The translations under genes were made by a program, and so were the position numbers. From Barnesiella sp. An22 (GTDB taxonomy: Bacteria; Bacteroidota; Bacteroidia; Bacteroidales; Barnesiellaceae), in assembly GCF_002159975.1 (NCBI RefSeq), contig NZ_NFJR01000002.1, forward strand, positions 62,001 to 126,000: a stretch of DNA of 64,000 nucleotides. The letters are read 5' to 3'. The notes beneath the pieces are model-generated. The model did no database searches, was not told the DNA's origin, and saw only the letters and a list, made by a program, of their open reading frames with translations. Of the stretch, positions 34,189 to 42,853 are shown in pieces. The stretch's first letter is position 1; each line of letters begins with the position of its first letter.

Positions 34189-35292
34189 ATGAAAGAGTTT
34201 TTGTCGTTCATCAAGAAAGAGTTCCGCCACATATTCCGCGACCGGCGCACCATCCTCATCGTGCTGGTGATGCCCATCGTGCAGATTATCCTCTTCGGCT
34301 TTGCCGTCAGTACCGAGGTGCACGATGCCCGGGTCGACGTGGTGGGCGACCTGGCCGACCCGTCGGTGAGGCAGACGGTGGCACGCATCGACCAGAACCC
34401 TTATCTGCACGTCACGGCCGTACTGGGGTCGGTAGCCGAGGTGGCCGAGCGGTTCCGGGCCGGGAAGTCGGACGTGGCCGTCTGTTTCGAACGCAACTTC
34501 GACGAGCGGCTGCGCCACTACGACAAGGCATTCATACGGATACTCGGCGACGGGTCCGACCCCAATACGGCCCAAATGATTGTCAATTACGTGAACGGGG
34601 TATTGTCTACCGTGCAAAGCGAGTTGAGTGCGTCAGAGGGCACGCAAACGGCCTCGTTCCCGCACGTGCAATACATGTACAACCCCGCCGTGCGGTCGTC
34701 CTACAACTTCGTGCCGGGTGTCATGGGGCTTATCCTCATGCTGGTCTGCTCGATGATGACCGCCATCTCGATCGTGCGCGAGAAAGAGAGCGGCACCCTG
34801 GAGTTGCTGCTCGTCTCGCCCATCCGCCCCGTGGGAGTCATCGTCAGCAAGGCTATCCCCTACCTGGCGCTGTCGCTCATCAATCTGGTCACCATCCTGC
34901 TGCTCGCCCGCTTCGTGCTGGGCGTACCGTTGCGGGGCAGCCTGTTCCTGCTGGCGGTGATGTCGGTGCTCTTCATTCTTGCATCGCTGGGCATCGGGCT
35001 GCTCATCTCGGTGGTTTCGGCCACCCAAAAGACGGCGCTGCTCATCTCGGGCATGGGACTCACGATGCCCACGATGATCTTCTCGGGCATCATCTTCCCC
35101 TGCGAGAGCATGCCCGTAATTCTGCAATACGTTTCGGATATTATCCCGGCCAAGTGGTACATCATCATGGTCAAGAAGATAATGATCGAGGGGGTGGGTT
35201 TCAGCTACATCTACCCCGAGTTCATCATCCTGCTGGTGATGACGCTGTTTCTGCTGGTCGTGAGTGTAAGGCTATTTAAACGAAGATTATAA
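34189..35292 (+). CDS. ABC-2 type exporter permease (first of two, YhhJ/YbhS-like)
   Basis: The 367-residue protein has TM1 at ~22-40 (TILIVLVMPIVQIILFGFAVS), a ~140-residue extracytoplasmic domain, and five TMs in the C-terminal half, the ABC2_membrane_3 layout. The conserved REKESGTLELLLVSPI (~200-215) is the coupling element of this family. It starts four bases after the second ATPase. Pairing with the next permease gives the two membrane subunits. Confidence 0.92.
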   Translation: MKEFLSFIKKEFRHIFRDRRTILIVLVMPIVQIILFGFAVSTEVHDARVDVVGDLADPSVRQTVARIDQNPYLHVTAVLGSVAEVAERFRAGKSDVAVCFERNFDERLRHYDKAFIRILGDGSDPNTAQMIVNYVNGVLSTVQSELSASEGTQTASFPHVQYMYNPAVRSSYNFVPGVMGLILMLVCSMMTAISIVREKESGTLELLLVSPIRPVGVIVSKAIPYLALSLINLVTILLLARFVLGVPLRGSLFLLAVMSVLFILASLGIGLLISVVSATQKTALLISGMGLTMPTMIFSGIIFPCESMPVILQYVSDIIPAKWYIIMVKKIMIEGVGFSYIYPEFIILLVMTLFLLVVSVRLFKRRL

Positions 35293-35307
35293 TCGGGAGG
35301 TCGTTCT

Positions 35308-36417
35308 ATGGTTCTACTTTATTTGCTGGAGAAAGAGTTCAAGCAGTTTTTCAGGGATCCCGGTCTGCCCAAGATGGCCATCGCCTTCCCGGTGCTGATG
35401 ATGCTGGTATTTCCCTTTGCCGTGAGCATGGAGATACGCAACGTCGACCTGGTGGTGGTCGACAGCAACCGGTCGGTCGCCTCGTCGAAACTGGTAGAGA
35501 GCTGTACCGCATCGGGCTACTTCAACCTGGTGGAAGTGTGCGACGACCCGGCCCGGGCCATGCAGCTGATGGACCGGAACAAAGCCGACGCCATCCTGAC
35601 CATCGAATCGGACTTCGACCGCTGTCTGGAGCGGGGCGAGGCGCTGCCCGTGGGGGTAAAGGTCAATACCATCAACGGCACGAAGGGGAGCATCGGGGCC
35701 GGTTACCTCACCTCGTGCATCCAACGCTACTACGCCGAGAATGCACCGACCCAACCCACTACGGCAGCAGCCGGTCCGCAGCTCGACGTGTCGTCGAAAT
35801 ACTACTTCAACACCTATCTCGACTACAAGAAGTTCATGGTGCCGGCCCTCATCGTCATCGCCATCACCATGCTCACGGGCTTCTTTCCGGCCCTCAATAT
35901 CGTGAGCGAAAAAGAGCGGGGCACCATCGAGCAGATCAACGTCACCCCCGTAAACCGGGGAGCCTTCATCCTCTGCAAACTCATACCCTACTGGCTGGTG
36001 GCCTTCTTCGTGCTCACGGCCTGCCTGCTGATTGCCCGCTGGGTATTCGGCTACACGTGTGCCGGGTCGGTGGGGTTGATGTACTTCTTCACGGCCGGCA
36101 ACATTCTGGTGACGGCCGGCATGGGGCTGCTCATCTCCAACTACAGCGACAATGCCCAGCAGGCCATGTTTGTCACCTGGTTCTTCATGATGGTATTCAT
36201 GCTGGTGAGCGGCATCTTCACCCCCATCGCCTCGATGCCCGGGTGGGCACAGGCCATCACCTACCTGAATCCCATGCGCTACTATGCCGATGCCATGCGC
36301 GGCATCTACATCAAAGGCAGCTCGCTGGCCGATGTCTGGACCGATGCGGCGGGTCTGCTCACCATCGGAGCCGCGATGGTTTCGTGGGCTATCCTGAGCT
36401 ACAAAAAGACTAATTGA
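35308..36417 (+). CDS. ABC-2 type exporter permease (second of two, YbhR-like)
   Basis: The 369-residue protein has the same layout as the preceding permease: TM1 ~22-42, an extracytoplasmic domain to ~175, then five TMs, with SEKERGTIEQINVTPVNR (~197-214) as the coupling element. GGGAGG stands before the ATG. It is the last gene of the exporter operon, followed by a hairpin terminator. Confidence 0.92.
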   Translation: MVLLYLLEKEFKQFFRDPGLPKMAIAFPVLMMLVFPFAVSMEIRNVDLVVVDSNRSVASSKLVESCTASGYFNLVEVCDDPARAMQLMDRNKADAILTIESDFDRCLERGEALPVGVKVNTINGTKGSIGAGYLTSCIQRYYAENAPTQPTTAAAGPQLDVSSKYYFNTYLDYKKFMVPALIVIAITMLTGFFPALNIVSEKERGTIEQINVTPVNRGAFILCKLIPYWLVAFFVLTACLLIARWVFGYTCAGSVGLMYFFTAGNILVTAGMGLLISNYSDNAQQAMFVTWFFMMVFMLVSGIFTPIASMPGWAQAITYLNPMRYYADAMRGIYIKGSSLADVWTDAAGLLTIGAAMVSWAILSYKKTN

Positions 36418-36452
36418 ATCTCAAAACTCACAACGAGGGGATCTACAAAAAA

Positions 36453-36485
36453 AGAAAGAGTTCGGTGCGATACCGAGCTCTTTCT
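36453..36485. terminator. Terminator after the exporter operon
   Basis: AGAAAGAGTTCGGT pairs with ACCGAGCTCTTTCT (one G-T pair) around a five-base loop. The right arm ends in TTTCTCTCTATTT. A-rich sequence on the left could serve the minus strand. Confidence 0.75.
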
Positions 36486-36575
36486 CTCTATTTATGAAAA
36501 TACAATCGTCTGGTTCAATCGCAAGGGTCGAGGCACCTTGTGGCAACCCACTTCCCCTCACGGGAGATTATCCTC

Positions 36576-37448
36576 TTATTTCAGAATATCCAGAACCTCA
36601 ACCTCGAATACGAGAACCGAGTTGGTCGGGATCTTGTCGCCGGCACCACGTACACCGTAGCCCAGTTCGGCGGGGATATAGAGGATGTATTTGCCACCCT
36701 TTTGCATCAGTTGCAGACCTTCGCCGAAACCTTTCACTACACCGGCAGGCGAGAAGGTAGCGCTGGCATTGGCATCGAATTGAGTACCGTCGATCAATGT
36801 ACCTTTGTACGATACTTTGGCACGTTGGTTGGCTTGAAGCGTTTCGCCTTGACCGGCTTTAACTACTTTGTAGAGCAGACCCGATTCGGTCTTTACTACA
36901 CCCTCTTCTTTGGCTTTCTCGGCTAGGAAGGCTTCACCTTTAGCCAGGTTTTCTTTAGCTTCGGGAGACTCGGCCAAACGAGCGAGTTCCTCTTTTTCCT
37001 TAGCCTCGGCAGCAGCTCTGAAGATAGCGTCGAGAACGCCATTGGCCTCCATGTCCGAAATCAACAGCGTGGTATCACCGGCCAAAGCCTTTTCGTAAGC
37101 CTGAATAAAGGTAGGCACATCGATTTCGAGGCCCGTGCCTTGCTTGATGTTTTTCAACATCTCTTTCACATAGAGACCCTGGCTCAAACCCATTTCATAA
37201 GAGCGTTGAGTCGAGTCCGATTTCATGGCAGCGGCAAAGCCTTTCATGAAGTCGCCGGTATCGATACCTTTCAGTTGGTCGTACATACCCGATTTCATGG
37301 CCTCGCCCAGACGGGCACCATTCGAAACACCCAGCGCATAGCTGGCACTATCGGCAGCGTTTTCGAGTTTCACAGCGGCTTTGTTTCCGCAAGACGACAT
37401 TGCCGTAAGACCGGCAAGTGCCACAAAGAATAAAATATTTTTTTTCAT
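36576..37448 (-). CDS. FKBP-type peptidyl-prolyl isomerase, lipoprotein (FkpA-like)
   Basis: The 290-residue protein has a lipobox (TAMSSC, Cys 20), so it faces the periplasm. A helical dimerisation domain (~30-180), as in FkpA/Mip, is followed by a C-terminal FKBP domain (~190-290) with VSYKGTLIDGTQFDAN, FGEGLQLMQKGGKYILYIPAELGYG. It catalyses cis-trans isomerisation of Xaa-Pro bonds and acts as a chaperone for envelope proteins. It is 19 bases downstream of a second FKBP gene on the same strand. Confidence 0.95.
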   Translation of the reverse strand: MKKNILFFVALAGLTAMSSCGNKAAVKLENAADSASYALGVSNGARLGEAMKSGMYDQLKGIDTGDFMKGFAAAMKSDSTQRSYEMGLSQGLYVKEMLKNIKQGTGLEIDVPTFIQAYEKALAGDTTLLISDMEANGVLDAIFRAAAEAKEKEELARLAESPEAKENLAKGEAFLAEKAKEEGVVKTESGLLYKVVKAGQGETLQANQRAKVSYKGTLIDGTQFDANASATFSPAGVVKGFGEGLQLMQKGGKYILYIPAELGYGVRGAGDKIPTNSVLVFEVEVLDILK

Positions 37449-37467
37449 TGTTTATGAGGTAAATAAA

Positions 37468-38052
37468 TTACAATACTTTTATCAGTTCCACTTCGAAGAT
37501 GAGCGTAGCGTTGGCCGGGATGCTGCCCCCTGCGCCCTGTTCGCCATATGCCAAATCGGAGGGTATGTAGAGTTTCCAGCGCGAGCCCTCGGGCATCAGT
37601 TGCAGAGCCTCTACCCAACCGGGTATTACCTGGTTGACCCCGAAGACGGCGGGAGTGCCCCGTTGTACCGAACTGTCGAATACCTGTCCGTCAATCAGCG
37701 TACCGTGATAGTGACACTGCACCTTGTCGGTAGCCTTGGGTTTGCGGCCTGTACCCTCGGCGAGTACCTCGTATTGCAGACCGCTGGGCAAAACCACTAC
37801 CTCGGGACGCTTGGCATTCTCGGCCAGGAAAGCCTCGCCGGCCCGCCGGTTCTCCTCGGCAATCTCGTTTTGCAGGTTGGTGAAATACTCGTTGATAATC
37901 TGTTTGGCCTCTTCGAAACTAATCTCGGGCTTCTCGTGCTTATATACGGCCTCTACGCCTTTGGCAAAGTCCTCTACATTCAGCGACTTGATGCCCGAAC
38001 CCAGGAAATTGTGCCCCATGCTGAGACCCAAAGCATAACTCAGTTTGTCCAT
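37468..38052 (-). CDS. FKBP-type peptidyl-prolyl isomerase, without signal peptide
   Basis: The 194-residue protein starts MDKLSYALGLSMGHNF, similar to the mature part of its neighbour, but has no signal peptide. A short helical part (~1-85) precedes the FKBP domain (~90-194; CHYHGTLIDGQVFDSS, WVEALQLMPEGSRWKLYIPSDLAYG). It is a paralogue of the downstream gene and probably cytoplasmic. The pair is transcribed together from a -7 element at 38077-38084. Confidence 0.93.
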   Translation of the reverse strand: MDKLSYALGLSMGHNFLGSGIKSLNVEDFAKGVEAVYKHEKPEISFEEAKQIINEYFTNLQNEIAEENRRAGEAFLAENAKRPEVVVLPSGLQYEVLAEGTGRKPKATDKVQCHYHGTLIDGQVFDSSVQRGTPAVFGVNQVIPGWVEALQLMPEGSRWKLYIPSDLAYGEQGAGGSIPANATLIFEVELIKVL

Positions 38053-38076
38053 TTTCTATTCTATTGTACAGTTAAG

Positions 38077-38084
38077 CAAACATA
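38077..38084 (-). promoter_or_regulatory. -7 promoter element of the FKBP pair (TATGTTTG)
   Basis: The minus strand reads TATGTTTG, a TAnnTTTG match, 24 bases before the first FKBP ATG; no good TTTG box is found upstream. Confidence 0.45.
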
Positions 38085-38296
38085 AATACAATATTTGCGT
38101 GGCGAAGATAGGGCTTTTATGCTTAATTCGATAAAATCTCCTTAAAAAAAAATATAATTTGGCCCCGAATAGCCCGGTACAGAAGCGTTTTTCAACATAT
38201 TTTATACAAATCGTTTGCACCCGTCGCCCTTTTATGCTAATTTTAGGTGGGTTCTTCCCACACAAAAAGCGATAAACCTTTTTAAGTCTGCATGAT

Positions 38297-38995
38297 ATGA
38301 AAAAGAAACTGGTTGTTCTCACCGGAGCGGGCATGAGCGTAGAGAGCGGGCTCTCTACCTTCCGCGACAGCGGCGGCCTGTGGGACCGCTATCCCGTAGA
38401 AGATGTGGCTACCCCCGAGGGCTGGGAACGGAATCCCGCCCTGGTACAGGGATTCTACAACAAACGGCGCAAAGAGCTGTTGACCGTCGAGCCCAACGCG
38501 GGCCACAAGGGGCTTGCCGAGCTCGAGAAAGAGTACGACGTGACCATCATTACCCAGAATGTCGACAACCTGCACGAGCGGGCCGGCAGCACGCATGTAC
38601 TCCACCTGCACGGCGAGTTGACCAAGGTGCGGTCGGTCAAGGACGAAAGCCGGGTCTACGAACTCACCCCCGACCAGTACGAACTGGCCCCCGATGCCAC
38701 CGACTCGCACGGCGACCGGCTGCGGCCGCACATCGTGTGGTTCGGCGAGGCGGTGCCCATGATCGAGCCGGCCATCCGCATCACCGAAGAGGCCGACATA
38801 TTTGTGGTGATAGGTACCTCGCTCAACGTCTACCCCGCCGCCGGGCTGCTGGCCTATGTACGCCCGCAGGTACCCATCTACCTCATCGACCCCAAAGAGG
38901 TGCGGGTACCGATAAACCGCCCCGTACACGTCATCCAGAAGGGGGCTTCGGAGGGCGTGGCCGAACTGATCGAAGATTTACGACACGAGGCGTGA
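38297..38995 (+). CDS. Sir2-family NAD-dependent deacylase lacking zinc cysteines
   Basis: The 232-residue protein has the sirtuin NAD-binding motifs GAGMSVESGLSTFRD (~10-24), TQNVDNLHERAG (~85-96), catalytic His in HLHGE (~103), HIVWFGEAVP (~145-154) and GTSLNVYPAAG (~175-185). The small zinc module that normally carries four Cys between HLHG and VWFGE is replaced by a segment without Cys, and the whole protein contains none. It probably removes acyl groups from lysines; other Bacteroidota homologues also lack the zinc site. Close to CobB in length. Confidence 0.9.
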   Translation: MKKKLVVLTGAGMSVESGLSTFRDSGGLWDRYPVEDVATPEGWERNPALVQGFYNKRRKELLTVEPNAGHKGLAELEKEYDVTIITQNVDNLHERAGSTHVLHLHGELTKVRSVKDESRVYELTPDQYELAPDATDSHGDRLRPHIVWFGEAVPMIEPAIRITEEADIFVVIGTSLNVYPAAGLLAYVRPQVPIYLIDPKEVRVPINRPVHVIQKGASEGVAELIEDLRHEA

Positions 38996-39019
38996 CCTCG
39001 CTGCTGCTCCCCAATTACA

Positions 39020-39054
39020 CACAGAGCCCGCGGATGTTTTCCGCGGGCTCTGTG
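39020..39054. terminator. Bidirectional terminator hairpin
   Basis: CACAGAGCCCGCGG pairs perfectly with CCGCGGGCTCTGTG around a seven-base loop between the convergent sirtuin and cotransporter genes. No T tract follows, so termination may rely on the stem alone. Confidence 0.65.
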
Positions 39055-39077
39055 CTATACGGCTATCACAAACCGGG

Positions 39078-40901
39078 TCAGGCGTGGCGTACCTCCTGCT
39101 GCTTGATGGCATCGACTACGTTGATGACATAGTCGCCCAGCCGCTCGCACTCCGAAATCATATCCATGTAATAGATACCGGCCTGATATTCGTAATGCTT
39201 GTTGTTGATATTCTCGATGTTCGATTTACGCAATTGATTGCGGAAGTTGTTGATTTCGCACTCCTTGTTGTACGAAATCATAATCTCGCTCATGGGAGGT
39301 TCGTTGCTCGACAAGAGCGCCACCATATTCGACAACGCCTCGGAGTTGAGGCGGAACATGGCGTCGATGTTGCTCACAATCTCGTCGTTGAAGACGATGT
39401 GCGAGTCTTGCTTGCGCTGCAGCGTGCGGGCCAGGTTGTAGCAGCAGTCGCCTATGCTCTCGATTTCGGTCACGATACTGAGCATGCCGTTTACCCGCAT
39501 CTTGCCTTCGAAGCTCAACCGGCCACCCACTACCAGATTCAGGAACCCGGCAATCTCGAGCTCCATGCGGTCGCAAATCTGCTCGTACTTTTCGATGCGG
39601 TTATAGAGTTTCATATAGGCCTCGCTCCCCTCCTTCTCGTGCAAGAGGTCTTTCACCATGCCAAACATGCGTTGCACCCGCTCGGCATAGACGGCAATCT
39701 CCTGATGAGCCTGGGGCAAATTCAACTCCGAGGCCGAGAGCATACCACGCGAAATGAATTTCAACTGGAACTCCTCCTCGTTCTTGTCTTTCACCCGCAC
39801 CAGGTGGGTGACAATCTTCTCGTAGAGCCCTGTAAACCAGATCATGATGGTTACGTTGATGACATTGAAGACCGTGTGGAACATCGACAGGCCGAACGAT
39901 ACCGAGAACTGCATGGCCTCGAAATGGGCCTTTTGCTGTTCAAAGTCGGGCGTATTCAGAGTGCCTCCGTTGTTGAGGGCATTGATGAGCGAAGGGTTGG
40001 TCTGCTCGTTGGCCGAGACGAAAGCCATCAGGTCGTTGGGATTGCCTACCCCCAGCGAGGTGCATATCCACACGATGAAGCGGATGAAGGGATAATAGAG
40101 AATCAACGTCCAAACCGACCCCAGCACGTTGAAGAGCAGGTGCCCCATGGCGGCCCGCTTGGCCGACACGTTGGCACTGATCGAAGCCAGCAGCGGAGTA
40201 ATGGTGGTACCTATGTTACTGCCCAGAATCAGGGCGGCGGCGATGTCGAAGGTAATCCATCCCTTGCTGCACATGATGAGCGAGATGGCCAGCGTGGCAC
40301 TCGAGGCCTGCACAATCATCGTCACAATAGCGCCCACGGCACAGAATATCAGGATAGAGAGGAAACCCATCTGGGTATACGAGGTGAGGAACTCGAATAT
40401 CTCGGGATTGCTTTTCAGGTCGGGGACCGAGTGGTTCAGGTAATCGAGACCCATGAAGAGGAACGAGAAGCCGATGAGAAACTCGCCCCACGACTTGCGG
40501 GTGCTGCTGCCCGAGAAGAGCAACGGAGTGCCTATACCAATCAGAGGCAAGGCAAACAGCGTGATGTTGACTTTGAACCCGAAGATAGAGATAATCCAGG
40601 CCGTAACGGTGGTTCCCACATTGGCACCCATGATGACGGCCATCGACTGCCCCAGAGTCATCAGACCCGCATTGACGAAACTCACCACCATCACCGTCGA
40701 GGCCGACGAGCTCTGTATCAATGCTGTTATCAATATACCGGTAAACATTCCTGAAAACCGATTCTTCGTCATTACAGCCAGGATATTGCGCAGCCTGTCG
40801 CCCGCCACCTTCTGTAACCCCTCACTCATGACCTTCATGCCATACAGGAACAAGCCTACCGACCCGATTAAGGTCAAGAAGTCCAGAAATGTGTACTCCA
40901 T
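39078..40901 (-). CDS. Na/Pi-cotransporter family protein with PhoU-like domain
   Basis: The 607-residue protein has two inverted repeats of the Na/Pi cotransporter domain, each with the QSS motif (ALIQSSSASTVMVVSFVNAG ~60-79; MIVQASSATLAISLIM ~195-210), and about nine TMs up to ~370. Residues ~400-600 are PhoU-like helices. Members import phosphate with sodium, and bacterial ones with PhoU domains have also been linked to phosphate export or cyclic-di-AMP-related control. It has its own -7 element at 40987-40994. Confidence 0.93.
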   Translation of the reverse strand: MEYTFLDFLTLIGSVGLFLYGMKVMSEGLQKVAGDRLRNILAVMTKNRFSGMFTGILITALIQSSSASTVMVVSFVNAGLMTLGQSMAVIMGANVGTTVTAWIISIFGFKVNITLFALPLIGIGTPLLFSGSSTRKSWGEFLIGFSFLFMGLDYLNHSVPDLKSNPEIFEFLTSYTQMGFLSILIFCAVGAIVTMIVQASSATLAISLIMCSKGWITFDIAAALILGSNIGTTITPLLASISANVSAKRAAMGHLLFNVLGSVWTLILYYPFIRFIVWICTSLGVGNPNDLMAFVSANEQTNPSLINALNNGGTLNTPDFEQQKAHFEAMQFSVSFGLSMFHTVFNVINVTIMIWFTGLYEKIVTHLVRVKDKNEEEFQLKFISRGMLSASELNLPQAHQEIAVYAERVQRMFGMVKDLLHEKEGSEAYMKLYNRIEKYEQICDRMELEIAGFLNLVVGGRLSFEGKMRVNGMLSIVTEIESIGDCCYNLARTLQRKQDSHIVFNDEIVSNIDAMFRLNSEALSNMVALLSSNEPPMSEIMISYNKECEINNFRNQLRKSNIENINNKHYEYQAGIYYMDMISECERLGDYVINVVDAIKQQEVRHA

Positions 40902-40986
40902 AAAAGTTTCTTAAATAAGTTGTTTTATTATCCTCTTTGTGGTATATTTAACACTCAATCTTGCATCTGGAAAAAGCATTCGTTTG

Positions 40987-40994
40987 CAAATTTA
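40987..40994 (-). promoter_or_regulatory. -7 promoter element (TAAATTTG)
   Basis: The minus strand reads TAAATTTG, a TAnnTTTG match, about 85 bases before the cotransporter ATG. Confidence 0.4.
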
Positions 40995-41084
40995 TACAAA
41001 TAAAAATAGTTGCCCAGAGGAAAGATTGTTGTTTTACTTTTATTAACGAATTAAAGAAGGCTCTACCCTGAGCTGAAAACTACG

Positions 41085-42758
41085 ATGGAAAGAGAAAAAT
41101 TTGACGTTTTTTGTGTAAACACCGGAAAGACCATTCGCGTAGAAGGCGGTGAATCGCTGCTCGAAATTTACGAAATGGCCAAACCGCAACTGGCTCATCG
41201 TCCGGTATGTGCCTATGTCAACAACAAGACCGAAGAGTTGAGATACCGGGTATACGGCCCCAAGGACATAGAGTTTCTCGACATTACCCACCCCTCGGGC
41301 ATGCGCACCTACGTGCGCTCGCTCTGCTTTGTCATGTACAAGGCCATCCGCGACATCGTGCCCGGCACACGACTGCGCATCGAACACTCCCTTTCGCACG
41401 GGTACTACTGTCTGCTCGACAACCCCGAGGCACTGAAACCCGAAACTATCGCCCGCATCAAGGAGCGCATGGCCCAGATTATCGCAGCCGACATTCCTTT
41501 CGAGAAAATCGAGTGCCACACGGCCGATGCCATCGAGGTATTCCGGGCACAAGGCATGCTCGACAAGGTGGAACTGCTGCAGTCGACCCGCCAGCTCTAC
41601 ACCCAATACCATACCCTCGACGGACTGGCCGACTCGTATTACAGCTGGCTCACCCCCTCGACAGGCTACCTGCAGGGTTTCGACTTGATCAAGTACAACG
41701 GCGGGGTGCTGCTCGTGCCTCCTACCCCTGACGACCCCACCACGCCGGCTCCTATCGAACCGCAAGAGAAGATGTTGAACGCCTTTAAGGAGTACCTCAC
41801 CTTCAATCACATCGTGGGGTTGAGCAACATCGGCGACCTGAACCAAGTGGTCGAGAACCGCCAGGCGACCGACCTCATCAAGGTGGCCGAGGCGCTGCAC
41901 GAGAAGAAAATCAGCAAGATTGCCGACGACATCACCCGCCGATACCACGAGGAGGGCACCCGCATCGTGCTCATCTCGGGGCCCTCGTCATCGGGTAAGA
42001 CCACCTTCTCCAAACGGCTCTCGATACAGTTGATGACCAACCTGCTCAAGCCGGTGGCCATCTCGCTCGACAACTACTTTGTCAACCGCGAGGATACGCC
42101 CCGCGACGAGACGGGCGACTACGACTATGAGTCGCTCTATGCCCTCGACCTCGACCTCTTCAACAAAGACCTCAACCGGCTGTTGCAAGGCGAGACGGTA
42201 CCGATGCCTACCTACAATTTCGAGACCGGCAGCCGCGAATACCGAGGCAACACCCTGAAGCTCGACGAGGGGGCCGTGCTCATTCTCGAAGGCATCCACG
42301 GGCTGAATCCCGACCTGACGCCTCAAATCGAGCCGCACCTGAAGTACCGCATCTACGTCTCGGCCCTCACCACCATCTCAATCGACGACCACAACTGGAT
42401 ACCCACGGCCGACAACCGGCTGCTGCGCCGCATCATCCGCGACTTCAAATACCGCGGTGCCTCGGCCCAAAGCACCATAGCCCGCTGGGGTAGCGTGCGC
42501 CGAGGCGAAGAGAAGTGGATTTTCCCCTACCAGGAGAATGCCGACGCCATGTTCAACTCGTCGCTCCTCTTCGAGCTGGCCGTGATGAAAGATTATGCAC
42601 AGCCCATTCTCAGCGCCGTGCCGCACAACTGCCGCGAATATGCCGAGGCTCACCGTCTGCTCCACTTCCTGGGCTACTTCCAGTCGATCAACCAGCGCGA
42701 GATACCGCCCACCTCGCTTCTGCGCGAGTTCCTCGGCGGCAGCAGCTTCAAATATTGA
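41085..42758 (+). CDS. TGS-domain nucleoside (uridine kinase-like) kinase
   Basis: The 557-residue protein joins a TGS domain (~1-65) and a threonyl-tRNA-synthetase-like second domain (~65-200, LRIEHSLSHGYYCLLD) to a C-terminal P-loop kinase of the phosphoribulokinase/uridine kinase family (~285-480) with Walker A ISGPSSSGKTTFSKR (~290-304), SLDNYFVNRE (~325) and ILEGIHGLNPDL (~395). This fusion is widespread in Bacteroidota and Firmicutes and is annotated as nucleoside kinase. The substrate is probably uridine/cytidine or a related nucleoside. The TGS part may sense nucleotides. Confidence 0.88.
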   Translation: MEREKFDVFCVNTGKTIRVEGGESLLEIYEMAKPQLAHRPVCAYVNNKTEELRYRVYGPKDIEFLDITHPSGMRTYVRSLCFVMYKAIRDIVPGTRLRIEHSLSHGYYCLLDNPEALKPETIARIKERMAQIIAADIPFEKIECHTADAIEVFRAQGMLDKVELLQSTRQLYTQYHTLDGLADSYYSWLTPSTGYLQGFDLIKYNGGVLLVPPTPDDPTTPAPIEPQEKMLNAFKEYLTFNHIVGLSNIGDLNQVVENRQATDLIKVAEALHEKKISKIADDITRRYHEEGTRIVLISGPSSSGKTTFSKRLSIQLMTNLLKPVAISLDNYFVNREDTPRDETGDYDYESLYALDLDLFNKDLNRLLQGETVPMPTYNFETGSREYRGNTLKLDEGAVLILEGIHGLNPDLTPQIEPHLKYRIYVSALTTISIDDHNWIPTADNRLLRRIIRDFKYRGASAQSTIARWGSVRRGEEKWIFPYQENADAMFNSSLLFELAVMKDYAQPILSAVPHNCREYAEAHRLLHFLGYFQSINQREIPPTSLLREFLGGSSFKY

Positions 42759-42783
42759 TACCTGCATTCACCCCATAAACGAC

Positions 42784-42815
42784 CAACGGGACTGCCCTCG
42801 TGAGCAGTCCCGTTG
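42784..42815. terminator. Bidirectional terminator hairpin
   Basis: CAACGGGACTGC pairs perfectly with GCAGTCCCGTTG around an eight-base loop between two convergent genes. Confidence 0.7.
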
Positions 42816-42853
42816 TCGTATCTCTCTGGTCTCCTGGAAAGAAAACTGTCTTC

